From NCBI GenBank assembly GCA_033239005.1, contig BSQZ01000006.1, forward strand, positions 12,303,162 through 12,367,161: a DNA stretch of 64,000 nt, in the 5' to 3' direction. Below the pieces are notes generated by a model. It was not told where the DNA came from, ran no database searches, and saw nothing but the letters and a program-made list of their open reading frames with translations. The stretch comes from Lamellibrachia satsuma (taxonomy: Eukaryota; Annelida; Polychaeta; Sabellida; Siboglinidae). Position 1 is the first letter of the stretch; each line of letters starts with the position of its first letter. Made by a program: the position numbers and the translations under genes. Below are positions 1 to 9,700 of the stretch, in pieces.

Positions 1-310
1 GTACACGCAGATATAACTCCGCAGTGAAATATGGTCATAACTCCCCAGCGAAACAGATTTATAACTCCCCAGTGAACACAGTTATAACTTCCCATTTAAA
101 ATATGTCATAACTCTCCAGTGAACACACAGGTATGACTACCCAGTGAAGCAAACTTATCACTCCAGCCTCAGAGAAGTAGTTGTAACTCACACAGTGAAA
201 GATGCTTATATAACTCACACCATTAAACATGGTTATATAACTCATTCAGTGAAACATGGCCATAACACACTCAGTGAAACATGGTTAAAACTTGCCTGTG
301 ATGCAAAGTT
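1..310. repeat. degenerate minisatellite, unit about 25-30 bp
   Basis: About ten imperfect copies of a unit reading roughly ATAACTC..CAGTGAAACATGG, with variable spacing. The array lies in what should be SMG1 intron 6, downstream of exon 6 on the minus strand. No coding potential was seen in it. Confidence 0.8.
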
Positions 311-436
311 ATAACTATGATTTATTCCTAAATTTCACGTTTTTATTACTTATCATTAAAAAGTTACGGTGAAATACAATGTTAATGTCATCAGACAACA
401 TGAGTGATGAATGTGTAAGAAAGAAGTTTGACCCAC

Positions 437-484
437 CGGCATGAAATCTGCCAAGCTTCTCTTATTGTCGTCATATTCCAGGGT
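437..484 (-). CDS. SMG1: SMG1 exon 6
   Basis: Acceptor TTCTAG|ACCCTGG, donor CCG|GTGGGT, 16 codons (TLEYDDNKRSLADFMP), phase 0 at both ends. It fits the family's ALETVGEKKAF region. Identity rests on a short match plus phase, so it is less secure than exons 2-5. Confidence 0.72.
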
Positions 485-3400
485 CTAGAATGAGAAAAAG
501 TCAGTACATTACTTTTAGGTTATGTGATCGAAATTATTCAATAGGTAGGTATAATAAAAAAAAATTATGTTTAAAATAAATGTATTGCAGACAAAACTAC
601 ATTAAAACAGCATCAATAGCCTTTCCATTTATTAAACTTTATTCCACACAATATCTCAGCTACTTTACAGTTTTAGCAATGCATGAACATTTAATTGACA
701 TTTCAATAATTGGCTTTGTAGAACTAAATTTAAACTACAAAATACAGAAGACAAATACTACCAAAAAAAACTACCAAAAAAAATTTTTAGCGTAAATTAG
801 TACACACTGACTTCATTGTTTTGTTACACAGTGTTCTCCGTATTCGCTAGGTGGCAGGATTTTTAGCCTAAAGTGTTCTTTTGATCACAAAAACAGCCTT
901 ATTCAAGGCTAACGTAACAAACTAATTAAAACTAAATTGTATGATGCCGCCGTGCAAAAGGCAGTTAAAGGCAACAAGGCACTTAATTTGTGGCAGTTGC
1001 AGTAACTGGGTGGATTTCGTCAAGTCTGGGTGCGAGAAGTCCTGGGCTGAGGTCCAGGCAGATAGTTTTAGTTTTGAGTGTAGGGGATGCGCAAGGATGA
1101 AGGAAGTAGAGGTGGAGTTGGAAGAGCTGAGGCTGCTCATTGTGGCAATGGTGGGAAGGGAACAGGGGAGTTGTGCCAGTAGTTCCGGTGGGGGAACTGT
1201 AGACGATAAAGTGGGGAAAGACACGAGAGATGCTAGGGAGAGCTCACCTCAGCCTGGGAGGAAGCTGAGAGGAGGGAAGGTGACAGGTCATAGGGAGACA
1301 GAACGTAAGGAGACGGGAAGGAAAGGAACGGGAGGGAAGACAACCAGAGTGAAGGAGAGGGGAGTAGGGGAGACAGGAGGGAAGGAGAAGGGAGTGGGGG
1401 AGACGGGAGGGAAGACAACCGGAGTGAAGGAGAGGGGAGTAGCGGAGACAGGAGGGAAGGAGAAGGGAGTGGGGGAGACGGGAGGGAAAACAACTGGAGT
1501 GAAGGAGAGGGGAGTAGGGGAGACAGGAGGGAAGGAGAAGGGAGTGGGGGAGACGGAAGGGAAAACAACCGGAGTGAAGGAGAGGGGAGTGGGAGAGACA
1601 AGAGCAAAGGAGTGGGAAGTGGGGGAGACAGGAGGGAAGGGGTCAGGACAGAATGTGATGGAGGGGATCGAAAGGAAGAGTTATTCTGCAGCAGTGATAG
1701 AGGGGGTGAGGAAGAGAGCGAGGGTGTTTGTGGGGGATTCGATAGTTAGGAAGACCGACAGAGTCTTAAACAAAGGAGATGATGTGGTGGTTAGCTTGCC
1801 TGGAGCCAAAATAGAGGCGATAACTGAGAGGGTAAAAAACATCGTAGGCTCGGGTAAGGGTGGATCTGTTTTAGTACACGTAGGGACAAATAACGTAGAG
1901 AGGGAGGGTACAACTGCCATAGTTAGAAAATATAGGCAGTTGGTCAGAACACTAAAACAGACGCGGGTTGAGCAGGTAATACTGTCAGGGATTTTACCTG
2001 TAATGGGCAGGAGGGGTCACAAATATCGAAATTGTCGGGGGATGGCAATTAACATGTTAGTCCAGAGGCTGTGTAGGGAAGAGGAAGTTGGATTTGTGGA
2101 TTTATGGGGAAGTTTTGTTGGGAGGGCAGATATGTACATGAAGGATGGGCTTCATTTAAGTGGAAAGGGGGCGGCAGTATTCGCGGACAAACTTTCAGCA
2201 GCAGTAGATAGCGACTTGGGTACAATGACAAATATTTTTGGAAGTAAACATTCTTTAAACTAGAAGTGCAGGGGGGTTACCTAGAGGTGTCTCAAGCAGA
2301 ACAAGAGGCCACTAGCACAGATAAATCAATATCAAATCATCCGAAAAATATCTCTGAAAAAGGTTATAGATGCGTATGTTTAAATGCAAGGAGCATAGTA
2401 AATAAGAAAAACGAATTAAACATTATGGTAGAAGATATTGACCCACACATAATTGGTATAACTGAATCATGGGCCAACATAGATATAACAGATGCTGAAT
2501 TAGGACTGACAGGATACGTAATGTTTAGGAAAGATCGAATAGGAAGAAGGGGCGGGGGAGTTATTTTATATGTTAAAGAATCTATTCAGGCTTATGAAAT
2601 AAAACTAGAAAGGGAAGCAGATTGCGATGAAGCTGTTTGGTGCAAAATTGTTTCAGGAAATTCAAAATTAACTATTGGATTAGTTTACCGAAGTCCAAGC
2701 ATAAACGAAGAGGACAACACAAAAATAAAAAACGCTATAAAGGAAGTTAGTAAAGGGGAATGTATCATAATGGGAGATTTTAACCATGGACACATACAAT
2801 GGAATTCTCTAGATAGCACAGGGATTGAGGATCAACAATTTCTATGTTTAATCCAGGATAGCTTTCTTACTCAGCACGTACTAGAACCAACCAGGGGAGA
2901 AAATGTATTAGATATAGTTTTGTCATCACAAAAAGAATTAGTGGACAATGTAAAAATATTTGAACCATTGGGTAATAGTGACCATAATCAAATACATTTT
3001 GACATCAATGTAAAATCAGAAAGTAAAAATAAGAAAACGTACAAGAGAAACTTCCACAAAGGTAACTACAAAGATATGAGAAAATATTTAGCACAGCTAG
3101 ATTGGAATAACATGCTGATGAATAAGACCGCAATTGAATGTTGGAATATTCTAAAATATGAAATTGAGAGTATCATCGATAAATTTGTTCCTTTCCGAAA
3201 ACAAGGAAAACGGTGTAGAAAGAAACACTTGTCAAAAGAGGCTATTAGAAAAATAATGCTAAAACAAACTATGTGGAGGGTTTATAGGCGTACCAGAAAG
3301 GAAGAAGACTATACAAAATACAAAGAGGCACTTAATGCAGCTACAACTGAAATCAGACGATCTAAAAGAAGCTATGAGCAAAAACTGGCATGTAACATAA

Positions 3401-6400
3401 AAAATGACAGCAAGAGTTTTTATGCATATGTCAGGAGTAAACAAAACGTACAAGACAAGGTTGGCCCTCTAGAAGACAGTGCTGGAAATATAATATCACA
3501 GGGGTTTTTAATGGCGGAAGACCTAAATGGTTACTTCAGTTCAGTGTTTACCAAAGAAGATATTAGTTCATTACCAGTTGCTGATGCTAAATTTCAGGGG
3601 GCTAAATCTGAATATTTAGGACCGTTAGTTGTAACTCCAGAATTGGTAGCTAAGAAAATAAAGGCAATGAAGGATAACAAATCACCGGGAGTGGATAGGA
3701 TTCCTCCAAAATTACTAATGGAAACAGTAGATCAAATCAGTATACCACTTGCAAGAGTATTCAACTTGTCATTAAAAGAGGGAGTTGTTCCGTTTGAATG
3801 GAAAGAAGCAAACATCATACCATTATTTAAAAAGGGTTCGAGAAATAAGTCAGAGAATTACAGACCAGTGAGTTTAACGTCAGTGATTTGTAAATTATTA
3901 GAAAGGTTAATTAAAGACCATATGGTGGACTTCCTCGTTAAGCATAACTTATTAAATTCATCTCAACATGGATTCCTTAAAGCGAGGTCATGCTTAACAA
4001 ATATGTTATGTTTTTTGGAAGAAATCACTAAGTGGATAGACGTGGGATCGCCAGTAGATATTATCTACTTAGATTTTCAAAAAGCTTTTGACACAGTGCC
4101 ACATCAAAGATTGCTACTTAAATTAAAAGCCGATGGTATCGGGGATAGCATAACTGACTGGATAGAACAATGGCTGACTGACAGAAGACAACGAGTTGTA
4201 GTAGATGGAGAAGTTTCAAATTGGAAATCGGTTTTGAGTGGGGTACCTCAAGGATCAGTATTAGGACCTATATTATTCTTAATTTATATCAATGACTTGG
4301 AAGACAGTATAACAAGTAACGTACTGAAATTTGCGGATGACACAAAACTGTTTAGAAAGGTTAATACTGATGGTGATAAACAACATTTACAAAACGATCT
4401 AGACAGATTAGTGAAATGGTCTGAGAAATGGCAGATGCTATTCAATTTTGGGAAATGTAAATGCCTACATACAGGATATGGGAACTTGAATGTAAACTAT
4501 AAAATGGGAGATACTGTTCTGGGTACTACTGTAAAAGAAAAGGACTTAGGAGTTACAATAAGCGCTGATATGAAAGTTTCAGAGCAGTGTGGTATTGCAG
4601 CTTCAAAGGGTAATCAAATTCTTGGATTGATTAGAAGAAGCATAACATACAAGGGAAAAAAGCTAATTATACCTCTTTATAAAGCAGTAGTTAGACCTCA
4701 TTTAGAATACTGTATACAAGCATGGAGACCATATCGTAAGAAGGATATAGATACGCTTGAACGCATACAAAGGAGAGCAACTAAAATGATTCCAGAACTT
4801 AGAGACCTTAGTTATGAAGAACGCCTGAAAGAATGTGGTTTAACAACTCTAGAGACAAGGAGGCTAAGAGGATATCAGATTGAAGTTTTTAAGATATTGA
4901 ATGGGTATGAAAATATTGATAGAAATATGTTTTTCTCACTCAAGAAGGATAGCAGAACTAGAGGATATCAGGTAAAATTAGTAAAGGATCAATGTAGATT
5001 GGACATCAGGAAGCACTCGTTCTCACAGAGGACAATAAATGAATGGAACAAATTGTCTACAGATTGTGTAACTGCTAGCAGCGTGAATATGTTTAAAAAC
5101 AAGGTTGACACATATATCAGGAGGGCGGGTTATAAGTAGGTGAACATTGTTGGACTCTCGATAAGCCAATGGCTTCCTTGTCCACTTGCCATCTGGGCCT
5201 TTGGCTTGGATGGCAAATCTTGTTAAATATGATATGTAGTTTATAATATTACTATACCTGTAACAGTGCTCTCAGAAAGAGGATCTTTGCCTCATCAGTC
5301 GGTGCCGCAGTTAACTTTGCAAACAGCCACTGGAGATATCTATAAATCACACAAAATCATATCTGATTAGAAAACTAACATTATTAACAATTTCAACATT
5401 GCAAGTGATTAGAAAACAAACACAAACCATGTCCTTCTTTTCTGAAAAAACTGCTTTATATATTTTACGAAACATGTAATTAGCTATAATTTTAATGGTA
5501 CATGTATTGGTGCAATCACTATATTCACTACCAACAACAGTGTTTGCTGTTTTAAATCTACAAATATTAATATAGTATTTTTACCTCTGTGCGTCTGAGC
5601 CCATCGTAGATCCCAGTATTCCAATGCATTGGGCCGCTTCCTGTTTCACTTCCTTGTATGTCCTTCAAATAGAGCATCTACCTTAAACAGGTTTTCAAAT
5701 AACTAATCGTACATCAGTTTTGACATTGAGGAAGATACTGAGTAGCTATGCACAGACTTCTACAGGTAACGGTTATTTTTATGACTTCAGTTTATAAAGG
5801 ACCTTTTTTAAAGGCTGTGAGTTACAAAAATACTGTGTTTTACACTTGTTACTGCATACATTCTTTCATGTATCCATAATATAAGCATAATTGTGTTGGC
5901 GGGTAATATTAGTCCACAGAATGTTACACAATTCGTAGAATTTTCTTGTGGTCAAGGTTTATATTAAATTTTAACTGACTGGCTTCAATATCCTCTATCG
6001 GTAAAGTTTACCCACATATTATTTGCTTACAGACTAGTGTGTGAAGAAACAAAAATATATTTTTTGTGGGACAACAGCTTTCTGCATTTATATGCTTGAT
6101 GCATGCAGAAAACAGCATCATAATATGTAAATGCGACAAGTTAGCAAAATCATGCTGGAACAGGAATATCAAAGTTGAAAAAACATTATATAAATTGTTG
6201 CGCAATGCATGCAGGAGTACGTCTAACTGGCAGAAAGTTAAATTGCAAGTCAACTATGATCCTACAGCACATAATGTTTAGACCTATGTCCCATTTGGTG
6301 ATAATAAGTACTTGTCCGAATAGCCAATGTTTTTATATCTGCATATATTGCTCAACATCGTGTGAGGTGTTATTATCGCCAGTTCCACAGAAAGCAGCAG

Positions 6401-8169
6401 AAATCTTACCAACCTTTCATAGAACATGTCCTGAAGAGCAACCAGTAGACTGTCGGCCACTTTCACAATTCCCTGAAACATATATTACAAGTGTTACTTT
6501 TTAAGTAGTAATGCTTTGCAAAAATATTCTACTGAAACAACTAGAACAACATTGCCATCCAAAGCAACACGCACTAGATGGCATGTGGACGAGGAAGCCA
6601 TTGACTTACGGATGGTCAAAGAAGTGTTCACCTTTGTGTGCCCCAAACCTGTCAGATATGTGCCAATCTGTTAAATCTTTGTGAAATGTATTTTTTAACA
6701 TATTCAAGCTGCTATATCATTTACACAGTGAATATTTTTGATAAATTTGCAGAATTAGAATTCTGGGCTCAGCTTAATAATAAATAACTAGCCTAATAAG
6801 ATATAATTACAGTCCACTGATACACTATGACATTTCAGCATGCTTCCATTTTTGCACAACAAATGTTAGATTGAAGCACCTTGGCATTTTCCGGCTGCAG
6901 CAGGTAATCTCTCAGCTGGTGAATTGCCAGTAATCGCCTTTCTCTGTCATCTTCCCGGCATGCTCTTCGCACCAACTTTGATAGTCGAGAATCATCCATG
7001 AAGGGCTTACCACCAGAACCATCTGGAAAGACATCAGACAACAATCACGAGGTCTATGTTTAGGAATATTAACAGAGTAACATTGGGCGAGTCCAAGTGA
7101 AGTAATTCAGCGAAACAAAAAGCATACAACAAATGTGATATGAAAAGCTACATACTAAAATTCAAATGACTGAACTTTTGCTTGTTCTTTTTTATGCACC
7201 TGCCCACTGTGCACTATCTCATGATATTTAACTCCAAACTAAAGGGCTAACACAGGAGTGGTTATTTTCAGAGTTTTCCTTCTCTAGAGTTAGCGAGTCC
7301 ATGACAGGTTTTCTTTTATTTCCCTGTGTGGCAACTTTTACTTCCCTTGGCATAGACACCAGGTATAGAGCTAGAAGGGACCAACAGCTTTTAGTGTCTC
7401 TTCCAAAAGACACAGGCAAGTGGGGCGAGTCCAAGTTTTCAAATGGCAGCAGGTGAATCGAACCACCATCCTCATGATTGACAGTCGGGTGCTCTAACCA
7501 CTAGATCACCGTCCCCCACTTGTCACTGTCACACGCATGGTGAATGGTTGATCAGGGAATTTTCAATCTGTTTGATATAGGAAGTTCAAACGAGATATCA
7601 AAAGTAGCACATTTTGACGTAGCCTCACAAAAACAGAAAGTGCAAGTTGAATTAATAATTATTTAATAATAAAAAATCAAGACGCATCTTATTTGCTCTT
7701 TAACATAAGTTACATAACCCATAAACCCACCACTTGAGGATTTCATGTCGCCAGTGGTGACAAATTCACGAGAAATGAAAAGTTTCCCTCCCCCGTGCGT
7801 GACGTTACTGGACGGTGGGTCAGATCCGTTCCGACTCTGTCCGCCGTGTCCAGACGAATCGATTCGACGTCCACCCTTTCCGCCAAACCCTCCTGGTTTA
7901 TCTGTACTTCTTCGTCTGGAGAAAGACGCGTCGTCTCGTTCCTTGGCCTTCCCGAGCGAGAATCGGGTGCTGGTTGACGAATCAGCTCGATCACCCGTGT
8001 GCCAGCGGCCGCCCCTTGACGGAACTGGAGACTTGTCATTTTGTTGAATTCGTGGTCTGGACGAGTTGAACTCGCAAGATTTCACATCGTGTCTTGAAAT
8101 GACCGCCTCTAAATTTGCACCTTCCTTCTCCGAACGTCGTCCTCTCGCGCTCGACGGACGGTTACTCAT
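437..8169 (-). CDS. SMG1: SMG1, nonsense-mediated decay PIKK kinase, N-terminal part (six exons, gene runs off the left edge)
   Basis: SMG1 is the phosphatidylinositol-3-kinase-like kinase that phosphorylates UPF1 in nonsense-mediated mRNA decay. Only the N-terminus is here: 849 nt, 283 codons, in six minus-strand exons (7731-8169, 6880-7022, 6414-6472, 5585-5662, 5258-5339, 437-484). The start is the first in-frame ATG at 8169. Residues 1-146 are a disordered Arg/Ser/Gly-rich region, as in SMG1. Residues about 155-195 carry DSRLSKLVRRACREDDRERR and QLRDYLLQPENAK, which match the conserved start of the SMG1 helical solenoid as I recall it (SRLSNLLRR, REDDRDRR, QPENK). Exons 3-6 continue the same alignment. 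Every joint agrees in phase and every boundary is GT-AG. The HEAT/FAT/kinase parts are outside the window. A full-length LINE interrupts intron 5 in the opposite orientation. Confidence 0.9.
485..820. other. SMG1 intron 5 sequence left of the LINE
   Basis: AT-rich intron DNA. No exon-like match to the remaining SMG1 protein was found on the minus strand. Confidence 0.5.
941..2263 (+). CDS. LINE ORF1 protein: Cys-rich N-terminus plus SGNH/GDSL esterase-like domain
   Basis: 440 aa from ATG 941 (a tandem ATG pair at 941/944). Residues 18-50 hold a CGSC...C...CRGC zinc-finger-like cluster followed by a short coiled-coil stretch (KEVEVELEELRLL). Residues about 130-235 are a Lys/Gly/Glu-rich tandem repeat of roughly 25 aa (GGKEKGVGETGGKTTGVKER). 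Residues about 258-425 look like an SGNH hydrolase: GDS at about 265 (nucleophile Ser), LPGAKI (block II Gly), GTNN at about 315 (block III Asn), and DGLHLS at about 401 (Asp/His of block V). Esterase-bearing ORF1 proteins are known in CR1-group LINEs, where they are thought to act in RNP formation or membrane/lipid contact. The stop TAG directly follows a TTTAAAC heptamer, so a share of ribosomes may shift into ORF2. Confidence 0.92.
   Translation: MMPPCKRQLKATRHLICGSCSNWVDFVKSGCEKSWAEVQADSFSFECRGCARMKEVEVELEELRLLIVAMVGREQGSCASSSGGGTVDDKVGKDTRDARESSPQPGRKLRGGKVTGHRETERKETGRKGTGGKTTRVKERGVGETGGKEKGVGETGGKTTGVKERGVAETGGKEKGVGETGGKTTGVKERGVGETGGKEKGVGETEGKTTGVKERGVGETRAKEWEVGETGGKGSGQNVMEGIERKSYSAAVIEGVRKRARVFVGDSIVRKTDRVLNKGDDVVVSLPGAKIEAITERVKNIVGSGKGGSVLVHVGTNNVEREGTTAIVRKYRQLVRTLKQTRVEQVILSGILPVMGRRGHKYRNCRGMAINMLVQRLCREEEVGFVDLWGSFVGRADMYMKDGLHLSGKGAAVFADKLSAAVDSDLGTMTNIFGSKHSLN
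1325..1650 (+). repeat. 75-bp coding tandem repeat inside LINE ORF1
   Basis: About 3.5 copies of a purine-rich 75-bp unit (25 codons), each with GGAGGGAAGGAGAAGGGAGT followed by an ACAACCGGAGTGAAGGAGAG segment. Copies differ at a few positions and keep the frame. Confidence 0.8.
2248..5139 (+). CDS. LINE ORF2 polyprotein: endonuclease plus reverse transcriptase
   Basis: About 957 aa counted from the GTG at 2266; the frame is open from 2248. The endonuclease (about residues 33-245) shows CLNARSIVNKK, ITESW, GGGVILYV, VYRSPS, MGDFNHGHIQWN and NSDHNQIHFD, which carry the Asn, Glu, Asp/Asn and SDH catalytic elements of the EEP fold. The reverse transcriptase (about 480-760) shows IIPLFKKG, NYRPVSLTSV, HGFLKARS, YLDFQKAFDTVPH, GVPQGSVLGP and the catalytic FADD near residue 688. 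The C-terminus has RPHLEYCIQAW and RIQRRATKMIPEL, as in CR1/Jockey-type elements. There is no ATG before 2425, and that one lies past the conserved NARS of the endonuclease. Independent initiation would therefore cut the catalytic domain, which favours frameshift fusion with ORF1. Confidence 0.93.
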   Translation, partial: TFFKLEVQGGYLEVSQAEQEATSTDKSISNHPKNISEKGYRCVCLNARSIVNKKNELNIMVEDIDPHIIGITESWANIDITDAELGLTGYVMFRKDRIGRRGGGVILYVKESIQAYEIKLEREADCDEAVWCKIVSGNSKLTIGLVYRSPSINEEDNTKIKNAIKEVSKGECIIMGDFNHGHIQWNSLDSTGIEDQQFLCLIQDSFLTQHVLEPTRGENVLDIVLSSQKELVDNVKIFEPLGNSDHNQIHFDINVKSESKNKKTYKRNFHKGNYKDMRKYLAQLDWNNMLMNKTAIECWNILKYEIESIIDKFVPFRKQGKRCRKKHLSKEAIRKIMLKQTMWRVYRRTRKEEDYTKYKEALNAATTEIRRSKRSYEQKLACNIKNDSKSFYAYVRSKQNVQDKVGPLEDSAGNIISQGFLMAEDLNGYFSSVFTKEDISSLPVADAKFQGAKSEYLGPLVVTPELVAKKIKAMKDNKSPGVDRIPPKLLMETVDQISIPLARVFNLSLKEGVVPFEWKEANIIPLFKKGSRNKSENYRPVSLTSVICKLLERLIKDHMVDFLVKHNLLNSSQHGFLKARSCLTNMLCFLEEITKWIDVGSPVDIIYLDFQKAFDTVPHQRLLLKLKADGIGDSITDWIEQWLTDRRQRVVVDGEVSNWKSVLSGVPQGSVLGPILFLIYINDLEDSITSNVLKFADDTKLFRKVNTDGDKQHLQNDLDRLVKWSEKWQMLFNFGKCKCLHTGYGNLNVNYKMGDTVLGTTVKEKDLGVTISADMKVSEQCGIAASKGNQILGLIRRSITYKGKKLIIPLYKAVVRPHLEYCIQAWRPYRKKDIDTLERIQRRATKMIPELRDLSYEERLKECGLTTLETRRLRGYQIEVFKILNGYENIDRNMFFSLKKDSRTRGYQVKLVKDQCRLDIRKHSFSQRTINEWNKLSTDCVTASSVNMFKNKVDTYIRRAGYK
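2254..2260 (+). promoter_or_regulatory. candidate -1 ribosomal frameshift site T TTA AAC
   Basis: The last ORF1 codons are TCT TTA AAC TAG. The heptamer TTTAAAC is in the X XXY YYZ phase of ORF1 and touches the stop. A -1 slip here reads TTT AAA CTA GAA GTG and enters ORF2. ORF2's frame is closed before 2248 (TAA at 2245-2247), so a shift must happen within about five codons, exactly where the heptamer lies. No strong stem was seen by eye in the next 60 nt. Confidence 0.7.
5258..5339 (-). CDS. SMG1: SMG1 exon 5
   Basis: Acceptor TTATAG|ATATCT, donor ACAG|GTATAG. Codes for YLQWLFAKLTAAPTDEAKIL and six more residues, matching the family's WIFSKF region. The 3' end of the plus-strand LINE lies only about 25-30 bp beyond this donor. 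Confidence 0.85.
5585..5662 (-). CDS. SMG1: SMG1 exon 4
   Basis: Acceptor TTGAAG|GACATA, donor AGAG|GTAAAA, starts and ends in phase 2. Codes for TYKEVKQEAAQCIGILGS and onward, matching the family motif around LRQEGACCLGLL. Confidence 0.85.
5663..6413. other. SMG1 intron 3
   Basis: AT-rich intron sequence between exons 3 and 4. Short open frames on both strands here have no recognisable family signature and are taken as chance. Confidence 0.6.
6414..6472 (-). CDS. SMG1: SMG1 exon 3
   Basis: Acceptor TTTCAG|GGAATT, donor AAAG|GTTGGT, ends in phase 2. Codes for GIVKVADSLLVALQDMFYE, matching the helix after QPEN in SMG1. Confidence 0.85.
6553..6640 (-). mobile_element. 3'-end fragment of the resident CR1-like LINE family
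   Basis: Read on the minus strand, this carries AATGGCTTCCTCGTCCACA and TGGATGGCAA, matching the 3' UTR of the full-length element (5165-5228). It is a solo tail in SMG1 intron 2. Confidence 0.7.
6880..7022 (-). CDS. SMG1: SMG1 exon 2
   Basis: Acceptor TTTCCAG|ATGG, donor AAG|GTGCTT. Codes for the most conserved block here, MDDSRLSKLVRRACREDDR through LLQPENAK. The donor is weak, but the protein match stops at the same place. Confidence 0.9.
7225..7517 (-). mobile_element. tRNA-derived SINE-like element
   Basis: The minus strand from 7517 reads like a tRNA: GGGGACGGTGATCTAGTGG with an A box, TGTC in the anticodon region, and a B box GGTTCGATTCA. The anticodon stem pairs poorly and no proper 3' acceptor is seen, so it is a SINE head or tRNA pseudogene rather than a working tRNA. 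The body probably runs down to about 7225. It lies in SMG1 intron 1. Confidence 0.5.
7731..8169 (-). CDS. SMG1: SMG1 exon 1
   Basis: ATG at 8169 (reading MSNRPSSARGRR) to the donor G|GTGGGT; ends in phase 1. It codes for residues 1-146, disordered and rich in Ser, Arg and Gly. A second GTGGTGGGT reading of the donor region is possible, but only this one joins exon 2 in frame. Confidence 0.82.
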
Positions 8170-8600
8170 TACATAGCATTCGTCTATGCCAGTTGTTTTT
8201 GAAACTTCTGGAATCAAAACCGATGTTGTTTAGAACCCAACCCACTGTTGAGGGTAGAGCTCAACTATTACCGCTCGAACACGTATTTTACCGATAACCA
8301 TCCGACGCATGTTCGTCGATATATATTTCACCACTACGTGTCGCCACTACATGTATATCTGTCTGACATATGCGTTTAATACTGTAGGAATAGGATAGCA
8401 CGTCGTTTATAGCACTAGCTTCATGCTCTCGCTTTTAGTTTAGTTTTTTAGTTGCAACTGCCATATAGCTCCTTGGAGTGAAAAGGACCCGAGCGAGTAA
8501 GTCTCCACTGCTGATTTGACACATAGCCCGGCCAATACAGAAGAGGTGGGATACGGCCAAAAGCCCTCTAGGTCAAAAGCCTTCACATTTTATATATATT
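8170..8600. other. SMG1 5' flank / presumed promoter region
   Basis: Upstream of the SMG1 ATG. In-frame codons continue open for some way, but no earlier ATG appears. No TATA-like element could be assigned with confidence. Confidence 0.4.
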
Positions 8601-8614
8601 ATATACATACATGC

Positions 8615-9700
8615 ATACATACATCCTCTTCAGCTCTTCTAGGCTAGTAGCCTTTTAGCTGGTCTTGAGAATTGTTTGTGTGATTGGGTGGAAAGTTGTC
8701 ATTTTGTTCACAACTGTAAATGCACCAGAATTTGTCTAGTCTTGATTTGAAAATATTTAATGAGGGTGCTGAAACTATGTACTCTGTGAGGGTGTTCCAC
8801 CGGTTCACTACCCTGTGCCTGAAGTAACTCCTTCATTGTCTTGCAGTCACGCGTTCTTTCTTGAGCTTCAGGCTGTGTCCCCTGGTTACCGTATTGTTGT
8901 CCAACTCAAGTGGCATTCTATCAACTTAATAGATTCCATGGAGGTATTTGTAGGTTTCAATCATGTTTCCTCTTGCTCTTCTATAGTAGAGGCTTGGAAG
9001 CTAAAGCGCTCTGAGCCTGTCACCATATACCAGGTTCTTCAGTTCTGGGACTAGCTTCGTTGTTCGTCGTTGAATGTTCTCAATCATCTGTTGGTCTCTG
9101 TTGAGTGTTGGAGCCCAGGCTACATTGCCATATTCTAGAATATGTCTGGCCAGGCTCGTGTATACTTTTTTCATGGTTGGTCCATCAAGGTATGTAAATG
9201 ATTTTCTTATAAGGCTTAGCATTTTGTTGGCTTTGTTTGCTACCATCTCCACTTGTTGATCAAACTAGTTCACGGTCTATTTGCACCCCCAAGTCGCTCA
9301 TTTGTGGTCTCCCCCAGGGTGGTATCTTTTCCATCACTGGTTATAGAATAGTCGTAGTGGTGATTGTATTGTCCCAGATGCACAACTTTACATTTCTCCG
9401 CATTGAAGCAAAGCTGCCACTTTCTAATCCATGCTTCTAGTTGTCTTAGGTATGTCTGCATTGTTACCTGGTCAGATTGAGCAGTCAATTGTCGGAATAT
9501 CTTAGTATCATCAGCGAACATGTGAATAGGTGAGTCTACCACATCTGGCATGTCGTTAATGTAGCTTCCTTGCGGTATTCCGCTCGTGATGAGGGACCAT
9601 GATGATTTGCTACCATTGACGTCATTAGCGTCATCCCTCCAGGATGGCTGCAATCCATTGTAGCACTTTGTGGGACCGTGTTGAATGCCTTGGCCAAAAT
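8615..9700 (-). mobile_element. decayed LINE reverse-transcriptase fragment (CR1-like, second family)
   Basis: Minus-strand pieces in several frames give WSLITSGIPQGS, MFADDTKIFRQL (catalytic FADD), WQLCFNAEKCKVVHLG, ANKMLSLIRKSFTYL, HILEYGNVAWAP and IENIQRRTTKLVPEL, then RGHSLKL and VVNRWN. This is the order of an RT C-terminal half. Frameshifts and stops break it. The tail ends near a TACA microsatellite at about 8600. It differs clearly from the element at 820-5235. Confidence 0.85.

Larger units (their letters stand above)
820..5235 (+). mobile_element. full-length CR1-like non-LTR retrotransposon with two open ORFs
   Basis: A two-ORF LINE. ORF1 has a Cys-rich N-terminus, a repeat region and an SGNH-hydrolase-like esterase. 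ORF2 has an endonuclease and a reverse transcriptase. Both ORFs are free of stops, so the copy looks recent and perhaps active. The 3' end, around GGCAAATCTTGTTAAA, is shared with the truncated copy ending near 30490 and with short tails at 6553-6640 and 40667-40715, which fixes the 3' boundary to within a few bases. The 5' boundary is uncertain (between about 790 and 930). It lies in SMG1 intron 5, antisense to the gene. The CR1 group is inferred from the ORF1 esterase plus the ORF2 motifs. Confidence 0.92.

Noticed and set aside
1233..1607. Antisense Pro/Leu/Ser-rich frame
   Set aside because: Mirror of the ORF1 repeat region of the LINE.
2266..2268. GTG as an ORF2 start codon
   Set aside because: Eukaryotic GTG starts are rare. 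The frame is open further upstream and a -1 shift explains entry better.
7442..7517. A functional tRNA gene (minus strand)
   Set aside because: A and B boxes are present, but the stems pair poorly. Treated as a SINE head.
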